Assembly (NCBI RefSeq): GCF_028389875.1
Contig: NW_026907681.1
Span: forward strand, 1,612,001-1,676,000
Reading direction: 5' to 3'
From: Rhea pennata
Lineage: Eukaryota > Chordata > Aves > Rheiformes > Rheidae
Length of the DNA: 64,000 bases
Shown in pieces: positions 1-12,493 of the stretch (position 1 is the stretch's first letter; each line of letters starts with the position of its first letter). The translations under genes and the position numbers were made by a program. Under the pieces are notes generated by a model, which saw only the letters and a program-made list of their open reading frames with translations, made no database searches and was not told the origin of the DNA.

Positions 1-178
1 AAGGGGACTAATAAATAAGAAGTCATTAGTAGGAACAAAAAAAAGTGTTACAGGGATCACCTATCATTCCCCTTATGCTTTGGAAGCACGTTAACAAGGT
101 GAGAGCCTCACTAGAACAGCTCTGGTTTACAATGCTCCTTGCTGGAGGACTCCAGCAATGACCACAGGTGAGACTCAC

Positions 179-327
179 CCTTTATGCATGACATAGCCAT
201 AGAAAGAATTGAGGACACACTTGTGTGCCAGCTGCAGGGAGTCATAGAGGATTTCCATATTCTTGCAGTGCTTCACTTCAGAGGCATCGCCTGTCTCCAC
301 AGCCGCAGACAGCTTTTTCTTCCACAC
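179..327 (-). pseudogene. POLE: POLE copy A exon 21 (NSFYGYVM motif)
   Basis: The exon is 149 bp between a CAG acceptor and a GTGAGT donor. It translates without stops and contains [12 protein letters not shown] and NSFYGYVM, the conserved helix facing the nucleotide in B-family polymerases. The residue after VM is His, where human has Arg. This is the last exon before the left edge; nothing is recognised in 1-178. Confidence 0.88.
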
Positions 328-1293
328 CTGATGGCAAGAGGCAGTGTCAGGACAACCCTACATTCCACTACAGGCAGTACCAACATCCAGATATTCCCCC
401 CACCACAATCCTAATATGACACTGTGATCCTAGAACAGTATCAGTTATTAAGATAATTCCTCTTTCTTTCTGCTCTTTCTTTTGCATTTGAGGGGGAAGC
501 GTTGGGCACAGGCATTATGCTATATTATGGAAGAGTCTTGCAGCATCAACTGTAACTCACACCCATAGTTAGAATTACCTAATCCCAGCAGAACTGCCAT
601 CCTACATCAATTCTGTCACACCACGTATTGTGCTGGCAAGAACTAAATGCTTGCAGCAAGAGATTAGATCGAGACTAACAGCAGAACCATTTCAGCAGAA
701 AAGGCCTCCCAGCCACCTCCGTGATTCATGACAGAACTAGCAATAACTGCAAAGCAAATAGCTCTTTATTAAACTCTTCCAGAGACAGAGTCCCAGCGTC
801 TTGTCATTTCTTTCAACATATTAGCAACTACATTTCAGGCTCCTCCCTCTGCCACAAGACTCCAAACATTTGAGAACTAGAACATGCTGCTTCTTTCTCC
901 TAGAATCAATCACTTCTTAGCCTAAGATCAATTGTTTCTCTGCTTGTCTCATCTTTCTCTTTGAAAAGTACCCTACACTGAACACAAACCAGATCACAAA
1001 ATAGTTGAGCTGAGGATTTTCTAGATCCAGTAAAAGCCAAAAAAAACCCAGCTGTTTTCTTTCCTAGCACTGAAAGTGATTGCATCAGAGAGCTAGGAAC
1101 CACTGTGGCAGCAGCTGTTTAGGATTCAGCAGGGGAAAAACCTGCACTTGCACCAGAGCTGTCAGGAAAGCTAATATTTCTTACTGACCATACAGATTGA
1201 GCAAAATGATCCTTTAGGGTTCAAGTTTTCAGTGAGAGGTGAGGACCTTCTAGCTTTGGCAGCCCAAATAAAACAGAAATTCAAGCCCAGCAC

Positions 1294-1439
1294 CTCATGC
1301 AGCCCCTTGAACTCACAGCGACAGTCTCTGAAAGCTCGTACACTGTCTACATAGAAAGAGTTCTCTCACTGGCAGATGGTGGTGACACGCTCCTCCACCT
1401 TGGTGACGTGGATCTGCTCATAAGCCTTGCGGCAATAAT
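1294..1439 (-). pseudogene. POLE: POLE copy A exon 20, premature stop
   Basis: The exon is 146 bp and encodes [15 protein letters not shown] followed by a TGA (1366-1368) and then [12 protein letters not shown]. The stop replaces an Arg codon of the family; CGA to TGA by CpG decay is the simplest guess. It would remove everything downstream, including the finger and thumb parts of the polymerase. Confidence 0.9.
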
Positions 1440-2163
1440 CTAGTAAAGGGAATAAACAGAGAAAGCTTTCTCAGAGATCAGTGCCCCACTATGGATGGGA
1501 AGGATGAACACAATGGCATCGGGCAAACCACACAGATCCACAGATCTGAAGCTTTCAAGGCACCAGTCTGAGAAAAATTCCATCAATGCAAATAAACATC
1601 ATAGCTAGGAAAGCAAGGAAGCAGACCTGCTACAAAGGCAAGGGGAGGAAGATACTAATATGGGGAGAAACAGCACCTCTCTATAGAGATGCAAAGGTGT
1701 GTGTGGGAAATAAATTGCCCATGAGGGCTCATCCACAAATTCAGACTCTGCTCAGAGCCCCCACTAGCTAGATGCTTCTGCTGAGCAGTACCACTTTAGG
1801 AGCAAAAAGTGAAAGGATATCGACACATGTGTTTCACTGACATGCTTAATGAGTGCTCATTAAAGAACAACAACAAAAAACCCCAAACAAAATATCACCT
1901 TCCATGTGTCTCAGCTCAAATACATGACTCTCAGTGAGAAAAGAGAAACACTGAGACAAAAAACAGCACTTGCCTCCTCCTCAAAAAACGTACAGGAATT
2001 GGTTGGGATCCTAGGGGAAAACTGTTGCAGCATGAAACTGAGATCAAATTCATTCTGAGCCAGCAAGAACTAAGTAGCCCCAGACCTGAGAGACAAGTAA
2101 TTAATGATGTGTTTGTAGTCTAGGCAGCAAAAACCTGCTCCACATAACGCCATTTATTTTTAC

Positions 2164-2310
2164 CTGCCAGTCGCTTCTTCTCATACTTGGCCTGCTCTTC
2201 ACGGCAAAGCTCGTGGAACGCCCGGGGTGCTCCATCTGGATACAGAGGAGGAAACTTCTCAGGCTCCAGTCGTTGCTGGATGCGGTGATACTCGCTGCGG
2301 CTTGCAGGCA
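2164..2310 (-). pseudogene. POLE: POLE copy A exon 19
   Basis: The exon is 147 bp and open. It encodes [19 protein letters not shown] and [13 protein letters not shown] with canonical AG and GT neighbours. It starts in phase 1, completing the Met begun in the preceding exon. Confidence 0.9.
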
Positions 2311-2449
2311 CTGCAAAGGAATAGCAACTAGGAGCTTTCCAGGGGAGGAACAGGAAGTGGTCTCTGTGTCTTCAGCTCATGCTGCAAGCTCTATCCATGC
2401 TGCAATGCAACAGGGAACTTGACAAAGCAGACAGCAGAATTACACTTAC

Positions 2450-2552
2450 TGAATTCTCCTCTCCACTGCCAAGTCATCCGGCGCTGACGATTAGCACCTG
2501 GCTTGTTGAAGTCACAGGCAGCACATGTGGCCTCATCCACCATTGCTGAGGG
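2450..2552 (-). pseudogene. POLE: POLE copy A exon 18 (Cys motif of the palm)
   Basis: The exon is 103 bp and open. It encodes [20 protein letters not shown], which in the family follows motif A and contributes cysteines near the iron-sulfur site. Boundaries are CAG and GTAAGT. Confidence 0.9.
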
Positions 2553-2968
2553 CTGGACACAGGTCAGACACACCCATGTTAGAGAAAACAGAACCGTCTC
2601 CAGTGACATATGCCAGAAGGAATCGATGTTGGGTACTAGAAGAACACAAATGTGAACATCACAGAGGTGACGTTCAGTAAGTTTCCCTTTCTAGAAGCTT
2701 TTCAGAACACAAGTTACAGCAAAAACAATGACTATTCTTTGGAAGAAGCCAGCTAAAGCTATTGCTCTACCTTGGACAGACCTTTCGGCTCTGTACACCT
2801 GCCAACTGTAACAGCCTGACTGGATTTCAAACCGAGCCTTATTTTATCCCCCTGTCCAGGGCAGAAAGTTTATTGTTTGCCGCTAAGGGGATCAAATCGG
2901 AGGGACCTCCTAGACCATCTGCAAGACAAAACAGAAAACACCTTCCTGACTGGACTGAGGTTACCCAC

Positions 2969-3097
2969 CTGCAACCTGTTGGTCAGAATGATGTTGGGGT
3001 ACATGGCCCCTACATCTAAATGGTAGATAAGGGGGCATTCAATTCCGTTAGGAACATCCTTCAAGGAATTCAGCTTGACTTTGATTTCATCACAAGC
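2969..3097 (-). pseudogene. POLE: POLE copy A exon 17 (polymerase motif A)
   Basis: The exon is 129 bp and open. It encodes [18 protein letters not shown] followed by [13 protein letters not shown]. The motif A aspartate that binds catalytic metal is present. Flanking sites are CAG and GTGGGT. Confidence 0.92.
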
Positions 3098-3684
3098 CTG
3101 CGGGGAGATGTAAAAAAGTAAAATTCAAACAAGAAGGAATTAATGATGCAGTCACATACGCACTATATTTGGTCCTTTACTTCCGACATGCACAGAAACA
3201 CCTGCCACTGATTCTGGGGAACAGAGGAAGAGTATGAAAAACTAAAGGAATAGGATTAAGAAGAGTGGCAGCGGCGAGTCTTCTTTAGCCACCAATCTTT
3301 AAGGTTTTCTTTTGGACCTCCAAGGTAGGTTTCATCTACACTGCAAATGTCTACAGATAAGTTTCTCCTGTCTCTCTCCATGGAGTATAAAATGAGTCTA
3401 AACAGGCATCTTTAACATGTGGTGTCTCACCAGACATATTCAGGATGAGAAAAATCAGCCTTGCCTCCAGCCTATGCCAGTTCTTTATTAATATGGGAAA
3501 TAAGGCACAGATGGACATGGGGCAGAACTCAAAGCTGAAGAAAGTTGTTATACAGCACCAATATGTGTGCACAGGACCCAGGCTTGCCTAAAGAAATGTG
3601 CTGCAACTCCACCCTCACAGTTCTGCTCTCCTTGGAAAGCCCAGTCATGCCTCTGGCCCTGCAGGCTGAGGCAGGACAACAGAC

Positions 3685-3792
3685 CTCCTGGAAGTTGGTG
3701 ACTTGATCCAACGGCAAACCTTCTTCCTCTTCGACAGCATGCCGGAGCGTCTTCTCCACATGCTGCACCAGGAAGTTAAAGGCAGAAGGATT
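3685..3792 (-). pseudogene. POLE: POLE copy A exon 16
   Basis: The exon is 108 bp and open. It encodes [20 protein letters not shown] and DQVTNFQE. Sites are CAG and GTCTGT. Confidence 0.9.
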
Positions 3793-5005
3793 CTGCAAGG
3801 ATACAGGAATGATACCGAGACCTCTTCTAGCCCTGACACCATCCTCACACACTGCCCAGGGAAGGGGTGCAGGGGGTGACAGCTTCTGCAAGATTATCCA
3901 TGCTCCAGCGTAGCTTCGGTGATCTTTGAAAACAGGCTCACTACTTAGCAGAGCATGTCTCAGTATGGGTAGAGAGCAATTCATCTCATCTGAAGGGCAG
4001 ATGGCTGAAACAGGTCAGCTGAATGGCATCTTGAAATGCCCCTTCGTTCACTGATCAGCTCCAATGTCAGCAGGCAGAAAATGGCTGACCTCCACAGCCA
4101 ACTTGAGAGCTCTCTAGAACTGAAGGACGGTGGCTTTCTGCTAAGAACCCTACAACTCACAAAAGTCTACACCACTGGCACTAAGGCAAAACACAAAGCA
4201 GAGAAGAGATGGTGGCTGCTCCCCGGCCCTTGGAGTTCTCCTGCAAAGGAGGCTATATAGGGCAGCTAACAAGAAGAGAAGATTGCATGCATGTTCCAGA
4301 GTGCAACACTTATGGGGCTGACCTAGCAGTCAGCTGCTCACACATCTAAGGCTCTAAGGGGCCAAGGATTTAGATTTAAGGTCCTTCTAAATTCACAGTG
4401 CACGTTCCCTTAAGATCATTCACGAGATTAAGGCCACTAAAATAAGCAGCACTGAGGTCTGGTGTATCACACAGCAAAGAGAGAAGTTGCCTCTAAAACT
4501 TACAATCTAGACAGTAGCACCAACCAGAAACAGGTAAAAGAGGCCAAAAGAAGCTTGGCTTGAGTGGGAGAAGGACAAAGATATAATCCTGATGAGAAAA
4601 AAACAGAGTCATCTCTGCCAACAACCACTCGCTCAAAGAAAACCAAAAAACAAAAAAAAACCCTCAACCAACCAATAAACAAAGTAAACAAACCCACACA
4701 AAAGCAATGAACCACTCTCCTTGCTGTAACACTGTCTTTACCCAATAGCCAGCCTGAGGTCATGAAGAGCAACTTCTCCAACCCTTCCCACCTAAACTCT
4801 AAGCAGGTTCACACACTCAAGCCATAAATTAGGTATCAAAGTTTTATAACAGGTATTGCTATTGGGTATCCCCCAAAAGAACAGAGGATGGTAATTCCAG
4901 TTGGAGGGTTATTCCCTACTGCCATGTTCTCCAGAAAGAAGAGAAAGAGCATGATTGCATTACCATTTTAAAGCCTCTGTCACAACACCTTGATTGTGTC
5001 CTTAC

Positions 5006-5281
<276 letters not shown>

Positions 5282-5543
5282 TTAGGCTGGCCTTATCACC
5301 ACATCATTGAACTTAAATGTCTGATTTGGTGCCCAACATGATGTGTTTATTCAGACAGTATTGAAGCCCAAGGCAAGAAGGAGCACAGTAAGGAAACAAA
5401 ACCAACTCCTTCACTTAGGCTACCCATAACTGGTCTATGGAAAAACAGCTATGACTGCTGTACTGCAGAAAGGAAGCGCATTTGGAGACTACTTTCCCTC
5501 CTTTCCTTGGGAAAAACTATCCAAACAGTAGAAATTAGTTCTA

Positions 5544-5732
<189 letters not shown>

Positions 5733-6344
5733 CTGTTGAGGAGAAAGACAAATCAATCCCAGTCACATTTAATACAGCAGTTAACACGTACAACGGGAAA
5801 CAAGGAAAGGTTGAAATCAGCAGGAAGATGCAAAAGGTGTATTTCTGCATACAAACATCCCAGCATGTAAAGAGTTATCAGTTGGCTTAAGACGACATTC
5901 TGCTTTAACCCGAATTACATAAGCCAGCTCCGAATTAGCAGAAATGGGGAAGATGAGCTCACTGCCACATATCTGCACAGATGCCACTCCGGAGTGGTCA
6001 GGAGGCCACGCTTGGCCTACAGAGATCTCCAGGGCTTTGGCAGAAACCTCATTAAGGTGTCTCCTGGACACTAGCAAAGTACTGCTCCGTTGCAATGCCC
6101 CGAGTACTACCGTTTTGCAGAAGTGTAAATAACACAAATATACAGTGCAACGCCAATGCCAGAAACACATCAAGGAAATTCTATTCTTCCCTAAGCTTAA
6201 GTTCTTTCAGGTGTCTGAAATTCAGCAAGATACACTGACAACTTCTCAAAGACACTGCATTAACTTAAAGGATTTCACAAAGCTCTAACTCAAAGGTTCA
6301 CTAATACTGCAGATGCCCAGAGATACAGCACAGGGTGGGAATAC

Positions 6345-6477
6345 CTGAGGCTCCTCTGTAGCCGTCCGGCACATCTCTTCAGGGTCCAGCTCCACTGCAT
6401 CATAACCCAGTTTTGCTTTTGCTGCTGCTTTCAGGTTGTGACTTCCCACTGGCAGGTAACTCTCTCTCTTCACCCAC
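6345..6477 (-). pseudogene. POLE: POLE copy A exon 13 (end of exonuclease domain)
   Basis: The exon is 133 bp and open. It encodes [20 protein letters not shown] and [21 protein letters not shown] with TAG and GTATTC at its sides. The breakpoint of the 6.4-kb duplication lies inside this exon, at 6,404. Confidence 0.92.
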
Positions 6478-6875
6478 CTAGACAGAATAATGAAAATGCC
6501 AGTCGACGAAGAGACAGCCCTGCACTTCAGAAAGGGCTGCTACGTACAAAAAGATCTGCATTACTCTAACAGGGAAAGGTGAGAGCAGAACATCCAAGTG
6601 CAGTGGAATAAGAAGCTGCACAGCTTTAGACAGTCTGCATATCTACCCATGCTCTTAAATCCTGACTCGTACAAATTCTGCTATTCAAATCATTTCTATT
6701 GCTCAGATTTTTCTCAACCCTCATACTTCAGAGACTTCAAAGATAAACGTTTAAACACAGGAGGAGGTATCAGCAGGACTGCAAAGAGAGGCAGTTGTTT
6801 TCCAGAGTCTGGACACTGGTCCAATGTGAAAAAACATTCAAGTCACAACTACCAAGACAGACAGCCCTCTCCTGT

Positions 6876-6904
6876 ACACACACACACACACACACACACA
6901 CGCA
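6876..6904. repeat. (CA)n microsatellite
   Basis: About fourteen CA units in a POLE intron, present in shorter form in the duplicate at 33,294-33,318. Confidence 0.9.
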
Positions 6905-7303
6905 CCCTTTCTTTTCCTCTCTGTGCTAGGCAGGCTGTTGGGTTAGAATATGGCCCTGTGCCCACTACAACGGTTTGGTCTTATCCTGTCCTTGTACCTG
7001 CTATCCAGGACAGTTCTCAAACTCCCAATGACAGCCACCAGCAGACTGTATAAACAGAGTTAGTCGTTCAGGCTAATGTGGATGAGACGTAACTTCTGTA
7101 CATAATGGCACACAACGGAGTACCGAGTAGAAGCAGCACAACCAAAGATGGGGGTGCTAGTCCTTTCCTAGTAAGATGTAACTCATGATAGCAGTGCACA
7201 GAGATGGAAAAGGGACAGTATTCAAATACATCAACTGTAGGCATTTTATACAAATTTAACAGATAAAGATGCAGTTATACGGTACAGACGCAGCATTCGG
7301 TAC

Positions 7304-7423
7304 CTCAGACAATCCATGTGGATGCACTGCGGGGCTTTGTACTCTCCCTGGCTGCCCTTCTGAAATCCAATCTCCTGATACATATTAATTCCATGAGCTG
7401 CTGCTCTTGCTTCCACAAAAGGC
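7304..7423 (-). pseudogene. POLE: POLE copy A exon 12
   Basis: The exon is 120 bp and open. It encodes [20 protein letters not shown] and [17 protein letters not shown], very close to the vertebrate protein. Sites are CAG and GTACCG. Confidence 0.92.
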
Positions 7424-8171
7424 CTGAGGAGAGAGACAATGCAGAAGAGAAGAAACAAAGCAGTCCCTTTCCTCCACCCCATCCCCACCCCAAGGGTTTC
7501 AGAATTGCTTTCTTGTAAGCTACTTAATGAGGAATTTTTCTTGTGAAGTCTCCTTTGCTCCAGACCTTACCCGTGAGAGCTGGCCACAGGGAAAACTCCC
7601 TGTAGGGCAGAGCTACTGCAAGAAGAAAGCTGCTTGCTTACATCCTATACCAGGAGGCAGAACATTATGATCGAGTTTCCCTCGCTCCCCAAAGGCTTGG
7701 CTGCTCTGGTCTCCCTATTGTTCTGCAGTTCTCTTTTGACACTTTGCCTGTTCTCCAGTTACTGAGGTCATCAGTGTACAAACATTGCCAAATCAACAAC
7801 AATCTAGAAGTAGCTCAGCAATCCCTGGACCAACTGATGAGACTCTATAGAAGTTCGTATTTCAAAGCCAATAAACATAGCTCTGCTCAGGAAAAAAAAA
7901 AAAAAAAAAAGTTCTGAATTCCACCTCCCCCTCTTCGACAGTCCTCTGCAGGCTGGCAATCCAAGACTCAGCCCAGCACTCCAAATAAAGAGCACATAAT
8001 CAGGATGTAAACAGGTTCCCAAACTGGCTGGATAGTCTGCGTAGATAAGAACGCATGTGGCCGCTATGTGACCTCCAGACAAAGGACATACAGGCTGGTA
8101 CCCAATCTCACCTCATGGCCTAGACAACATTTCCTTTTAGAAACCAGGTTAGTTTTCATTCCTGATCTTAC

Positions 8172-8257
8172 CAGTCAAAGAAGTCTCCATCGTATGTGAC
8201 AATGATAGTAGGTTTGGTCTCCTGGACATGTTCAAACCACCTCTGGATTAAACGAGC
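8172..8257 (-). pseudogene. POLE: POLE copy A exon 11 (exonuclease motif II)
   Basis: The exon is 86 bp and encodes ARLIQRWFEHVQETKPTIIV followed by TYDGDFFDW. The family motif reads YNGD; both copies here read YDGD, so the conserved Asn is lost while the catalytic Asp remains. Confidence 0.9.
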
Positions 8258-8578
8258 CTAGTATGCAACAGAGGATTAAAAAAAAAAAAACCCAAAACAA
8301 AAAACATCTCCCCCACAAACACAAACACTCAGCAAATTCACCTCCTGCAGGCAGGCACTGGATATAATACAATTGATGCAGTCCTTCCCCTCTGCTCTTG
8401 ACCTAGCTAGAGCCCGATCTGCCTCATCATCACACCACGAAATGAAAGCATCACCAGCACTGTGACTGTCCGCTGAGCTCCCCAAAGATACAATCTATTG
8501 CATGATAAGCTCTCTTTGGCCTACAAGAGACCAAGGCAGATAAAAAGCAGCCTGATTTCCCAAGTAGAACCTACTTAC

Positions 8579-8687
8579 CTCATCTGGTTCATTAGACACA
8601 GAATGGACCCTCACACTCCGGCTTGGGAGCAAATTCAAAGCCCTCAATATCCTCACAGACAATCTCCTTGTTTATGATCAGATAGCC
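8579..8687 (-). pseudogene. POLE: POLE copy A exon 10, 2-bp frameshift
   Basis: The exon is 109 bp, 2 bp shorter than expected for the family. It encodes [19 protein letters not shown] and CEGPFCV, then shifts frame and reads TAA where FNEPDE is expected. Copy B carries the same lesion, so it predates the duplication. Confidence 0.92.
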
Positions 8688-9150
8688 CTAGAGAGTTGAC
8701 AAAGGAAGAGTTACTGAGGACTCAGATCCCTGCTACACCAGGGACACGTTCCTGAACAACCTAACTAAAGGATGAAATAGATATTTCATCCCTAAAGGAT
8801 GAAATAGTCTTCCATCGATGAGATAATCCTTGCACAGCTTGATAGGTAGAGCTTTTGTCAAGTGGGAACGACTCTTTGGAGGTCACCTTCTGAACAATTG
8901 CTTACAATCAACTAAGGGTGCCAAAAGGGAGACAACTTAAGGACTATACTCTCCAAATTACTACTGCCCCTCAAAGGGGCACCAGTAGCCTTAGCTGGGT
9001 TCTCCAACATACAAAACGAGGAAATCCTTATGCATCATTCAGACTAGACTTCAATTTTATTTCCACAGACATTACATATAGACCAAGCAACTAGCAACAA
9101 AGCAAGCCAGGGACCAGACCGCCAAAGGTGACATGCTCGTTTGCTGTCTA

Positions 9151-9333
<183 letters not shown>

Positions 9334-9903
9334 TCAGCTTTAGAATATGATTTAACGAGCAGTTCTCATTAGATTAACAACTAATTTACCTAAGTAGGTT
9401 TATGCACATCTCAGACCCAGCAGGCTTGACTGTAGGAGACAAGGTAGCAACAGTGGTACCCACTGATAACCAAACAGCAAAATTCATTAACAGGAGAGAA
9501 CGGAATAACAAAAGCTTCTCTTTAATGCAACAACCCCCTTCGAGAAAGAGAGTCATCAGGATTGACAGCACGTGAGGAAACATTGCGCAGGCAAAAAACA
9601 CTTATTACCTCTATGCCTTTATAATAAAGGTTTCTTATGGCATTGGATTTATAAAGCATAACGAGTTTAAGAATAGTTGGGCACCCCAGGAATCACCTGG
9701 AACAAAAAATGTACACCTCTCAGTTGGGCAGGAAGTGCTCACTTCACTAGATTCCTCTTCCTTTGAAATGGTTCAACTGAAATCAGACATCAGGTGTAGG
9801 AAACCAAAGAGAAGATTGGAATTCTCATTTGTACTTTTTAGTCTGTGTGACTAGGGGAATCCTAAGAAGCCCATGGGCCAACCATCCTAAGGAGACCTCT
9901 TTC

Positions 9904-10058
9904 CTTGACAGCATAGATGTATAGACATCGCTCGCCTGGTCTCGCTCACTGTTTTTCCTCACAGCAGGAGAGATCTCCTTCCGCATCTTCACCAAGTCCT
10001 CCACCACGTGGAAGGATAACTTAATGTAGTTCTGCTTAAGATCCACCAAGTGATTTGG
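9904..10058 (-). pseudogene. POLE: POLE copy A exon 6, mutated donor
   Basis: The exon is 155 bp and open. It encodes [20 protein letters not shown] and [19 protein letters not shown]. The expected donor reads AG/GAAAG instead of AG/GTAAG. A GT seven bases further in could be used but would add two codons absent from the family. No sequence for exons 7-8 (the conserved stretch around HWYNVRYRG) is visible between 9,304 and 9,903. Confidence 0.85.
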
Positions 10059-10605
10059 CTACAAAGCAACAAGACAGTGCCAGCTAAGGGTGGAAAAGAG
10101 TAATGAGGGAAAGGGGAAGACTGCTAACAGTAAGAAAGCGTTGGGAAGGCAAATTATACTGGCACACGTGGAAGAACTGGCCAAAGAAGAGGTAGTAATT
10201 GGATGGAAAGACTCGGAGTGAGAAGAGATGCTAGCAAGCACGTAAGACAGCGAAGAACATATGAGCTATGCCAGTTCACACCAAGGGCCATCTTGTCTTG
10301 TTGTCTGTTTCCAAGCGCAATCACCAGTATACACCCAAGAAAGAGTAAATGTATAGTATCCCCCTCTGCCACAACACTCTTAATCTCCAACCATTTCTAG
10401 CTCAGGAAATTTCTTGAGCATCCTGTGAAAAAGACTATGTGCTGGAGCAGAACATATATTTTATTTACTATTACTATAATAAGCAATTACTATCAATAAG
10501 CAATAATTAGCCTATTCATGATATGCAATGCAAACAGTGCTTGAAGATTAAAGGTAAGCATACTGCTTCCCTTTACTGCTTAGCCCCTTTCTACTCCACT
10601 TGAGC

Positions 10606-10607
10606 TC

Positions 10608-10637
<30 letters not shown>
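10606..10637. repeat. (GAAA)n microsatellite
   Basis: Pure tetranucleotide run in the intron between exons 5 and 6, also present in the duplicate at about 37,013-37,044. Confidence 0.9.
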
Positions 10638-10638
<1 letters not shown>

Positions 10639-10676
10639 TAGTTATTCAATAGTACAGCAGGCAGAGGAATACTGAC

Positions 10677-10769
10677 CAGATCCAAATCTTCTTTGGGGAC
10701 AGTTTCCAGCTTTGAAATGTTCCCTTGAAACTTCTTGGAGAGGAATGATGACACTTCTCGTTCACAGCC
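10677..10769 (-). pseudogene. POLE: POLE copy A exon 5
   Basis: The exon is 93 bp and open, encoding [20 protein letters not shown] and [10 protein letters not shown]. Its donor side is followed upstream in the intron by a GAAA microsatellite at 10,606-10,637. Confidence 0.9.
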
Positions 10770-11403
10770 CTGCAAAGAAACTGGAGAATGAGCAACAAAG
10801 CCAGACACTTCTCCAGAGGAGAAGACAAGCTCACAAGAGGTTCTGGCACTAGTGTCCTCAATTGTGAGGGGAGGACACGAGGCTGTCCTGAAATCCTGGC
10901 CGTCTGGAAATCTGTTCCTTCACACTGGGGCTCTCTTTGATCGTCAATTCACAGCACCGTCAGAACAAACCCAGTTTTGCAGCACGAGCAGGATCAAGAT
11001 GAGATGAGAGGGGAAATTTACCCCTGTTTGGGCTTAGAAGAAGTGAAATAGGCTCCAGAGATCAATTTTAGGACAAAAAAAGAACAGGAAAAATATGACA
11101 GCTCCTTGAAGGGATAATTCATCACATAACAAACCAACCTCCCTCTAAGAAACCTTAGTGCAGCCACCATACTGATACAGCTGCTTCCCATCTCAAGTCT
11201 TCTCTAACAGCTCTGACAAAACCACCAACAGAAGCACTGGAGCTGTATTTTTCTCCTACCAACCCAAGAAGATGGTCGGTTACAAGGCCTCTCAGCTGAC
11301 TGGGGGACCCTTCAAGTCAAACCTGCCCTTGTCTCTGGGACCTCGGCCACTAGTTTACTCAAGACCCCACTTGCCAGTGCGCAGCTTCCAAGTCCATACT
11401 CGC

Positions 11404-11448
11404 CTTCTGGGTAGCCATGTAGAAATACGGCTTATAGGGCAGGGCCAC
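11404..11448 (-). pseudogene. POLE: POLE copy A exon 4, no AG acceptor and a GC donor
   Basis: Fifteen codons, VALPYKPYFYMATQK, match the family exactly in position. The sequence just before the exon is TCCTGG, not AG, and the donor is AAG/GCGAGT, a GC-type site. Copy B is the same at both sites. The GC donor could be tolerated; the missing AG would not normally splice. Confidence 0.82.
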
Positions 11449-11761
11449 CCAGGAGAAATCAAAACCGGTGAACATTGCACGACCCCGCAGCCAAGGTGAG
11501 AAACCAACCCAACGGTTCCCAACGGAAGCAACGGGCACCGCGCTGCCCTTGCTGCGCGTTGCTGGCATTTGTGCGCCACATACATCCCTGCATCTCTGCA
11601 GCACCCACATTGGCCCCCAAGGGTCCCAGGTGGACCCAGAGTAGGGCAGACAGCGCTGCTGCCTTGTGGGTGATGCCTGGGGCCCAGAACAGCCAAACCG
11701 GTGGGGGCAGGCAGGACGCCCAGCCCGGGCACCAGCGCTGCGCTGGAGGAACGGGATGCAC

Positions 11762-11839
11762 CTCGAAGCGGCTCCCATCCTCCGGGATGAAGTAGTCCAC
11801 AGCGCTCACCAGCCGCCGGTCCTCACCCAGCACCTCCGT
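11762..11839 (-). pseudogene. POLE: POLE copy A exon 3
   Basis: The exon is 78 bp and open. It encodes TEVLGEDRRLVSAVDYFIPE and DGSRFE with CAG and GTGCAT boundaries. Confidence 0.88.
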
Positions 11840-11892
11840 CTGCACATGCACATGGCCTGTTACGACACACGACCCCCCCTGCCCCCTCCCAC

Positions 11893-12198
11893 CCCAGTCC
11901 TACTGGGTGCCTGTCAGTGACACCTCCCCTGCCCCAGTCCTACTGGGTGTCTATTGGTGACACCTCCCCTCACACCCAGGTCCTACCGGGTGCCTGTCGG
12001 TGACATATCCCCCCCCTCCCGCCCAGGTCCTACCAGGTGCCTGTCGGTGACATCTCCCCCTCTCGTCGGTGACATTCGCCCCCCGTCCTACAAGGTGCAT
12101 GTCGGTGACCCCCCCCATCGTTGTCCCCCCTAGTCCTACCAGGTGCCTGTGGGTGACACCCCCCACCGGTGACATCCCCCCCCCTGGCCCAGTCCTAC
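11893..12198. repeat. Minisatellite derived from the exon 2/intron 2 junction, about six units
   Basis: Imperfect units of about 40-55 bp repeat the motif GTCCTACCGGGTGCCTGTC followed by GGTGAC. Units start near 11,895, 11,936, 11,981, 12,026, 12,083 and 12,131. The last unit of the series is the 3' end of exon 2 itself. On the minus strand each unit carries a donor-like GGTAGGAC. Copy B has only three. Confidence 0.8.
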
Positions 12199-12334
12199 CG
12201 GGTGCATGTTGATGAGCCAGCCCGTGCGCTCGCCAGGCTCCGTGGGCCGCTCGAAGCCAAACAGTGTGTCCAGCCGCTCCGTGCGCTGCGAGCGCTCCAG
12301 GCGCTTGAGGGAGGACAGCGAGGAGCCATCCTCC
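12199..12334 (-). pseudogene. POLE: POLE copy A exon 2
   Basis: The exon is 136 bp, one base plus 45 codons. It encodes [38 protein letters not shown] and MHP. The acceptor is CCTGCAG and the donor is GTAGGA. Confidence 0.9.
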
Positions 12335-12427
12335 CTGCAGGACACCGCGCCGCCAGCCACCGCCCAGTCCCCCACGCGACCCACCCCCCCCCCCCACCTC
12401 CCGCTGCCGCCTGGCCCCAGTGCTCAC

Positions 12428-12493
12428 TGCCCCCCCAGCCGCCGCCGCCGCCGCCGCCGCCACCCGGCTCCGCGCGCCGCCCCGCAGCACCAT
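12428..12493 (-). pseudogene. POLE: POLE copy A exon 1 with start codon
   Basis: The ATG at 12,493 opens MVLRGGARSR followed by an alanine run and reaches a GTGAGC donor. It resembles the basic N-terminus of vertebrate POLE (M-x-LR-x-GG). The length is a multiple of three, whereas exon 2 expects two left-over bases, so the exon 1-2 frame does not join as drawn. A donor at GAG/GTGGGG further in has the same phase. Either the GC-rich exon has changed length or the junction is different. Confidence 0.65.

Noticed and set aside
184..419. Plus-strand small frames at the left edge
   Set aside because: They are antisense shadows of POLE exon 21.
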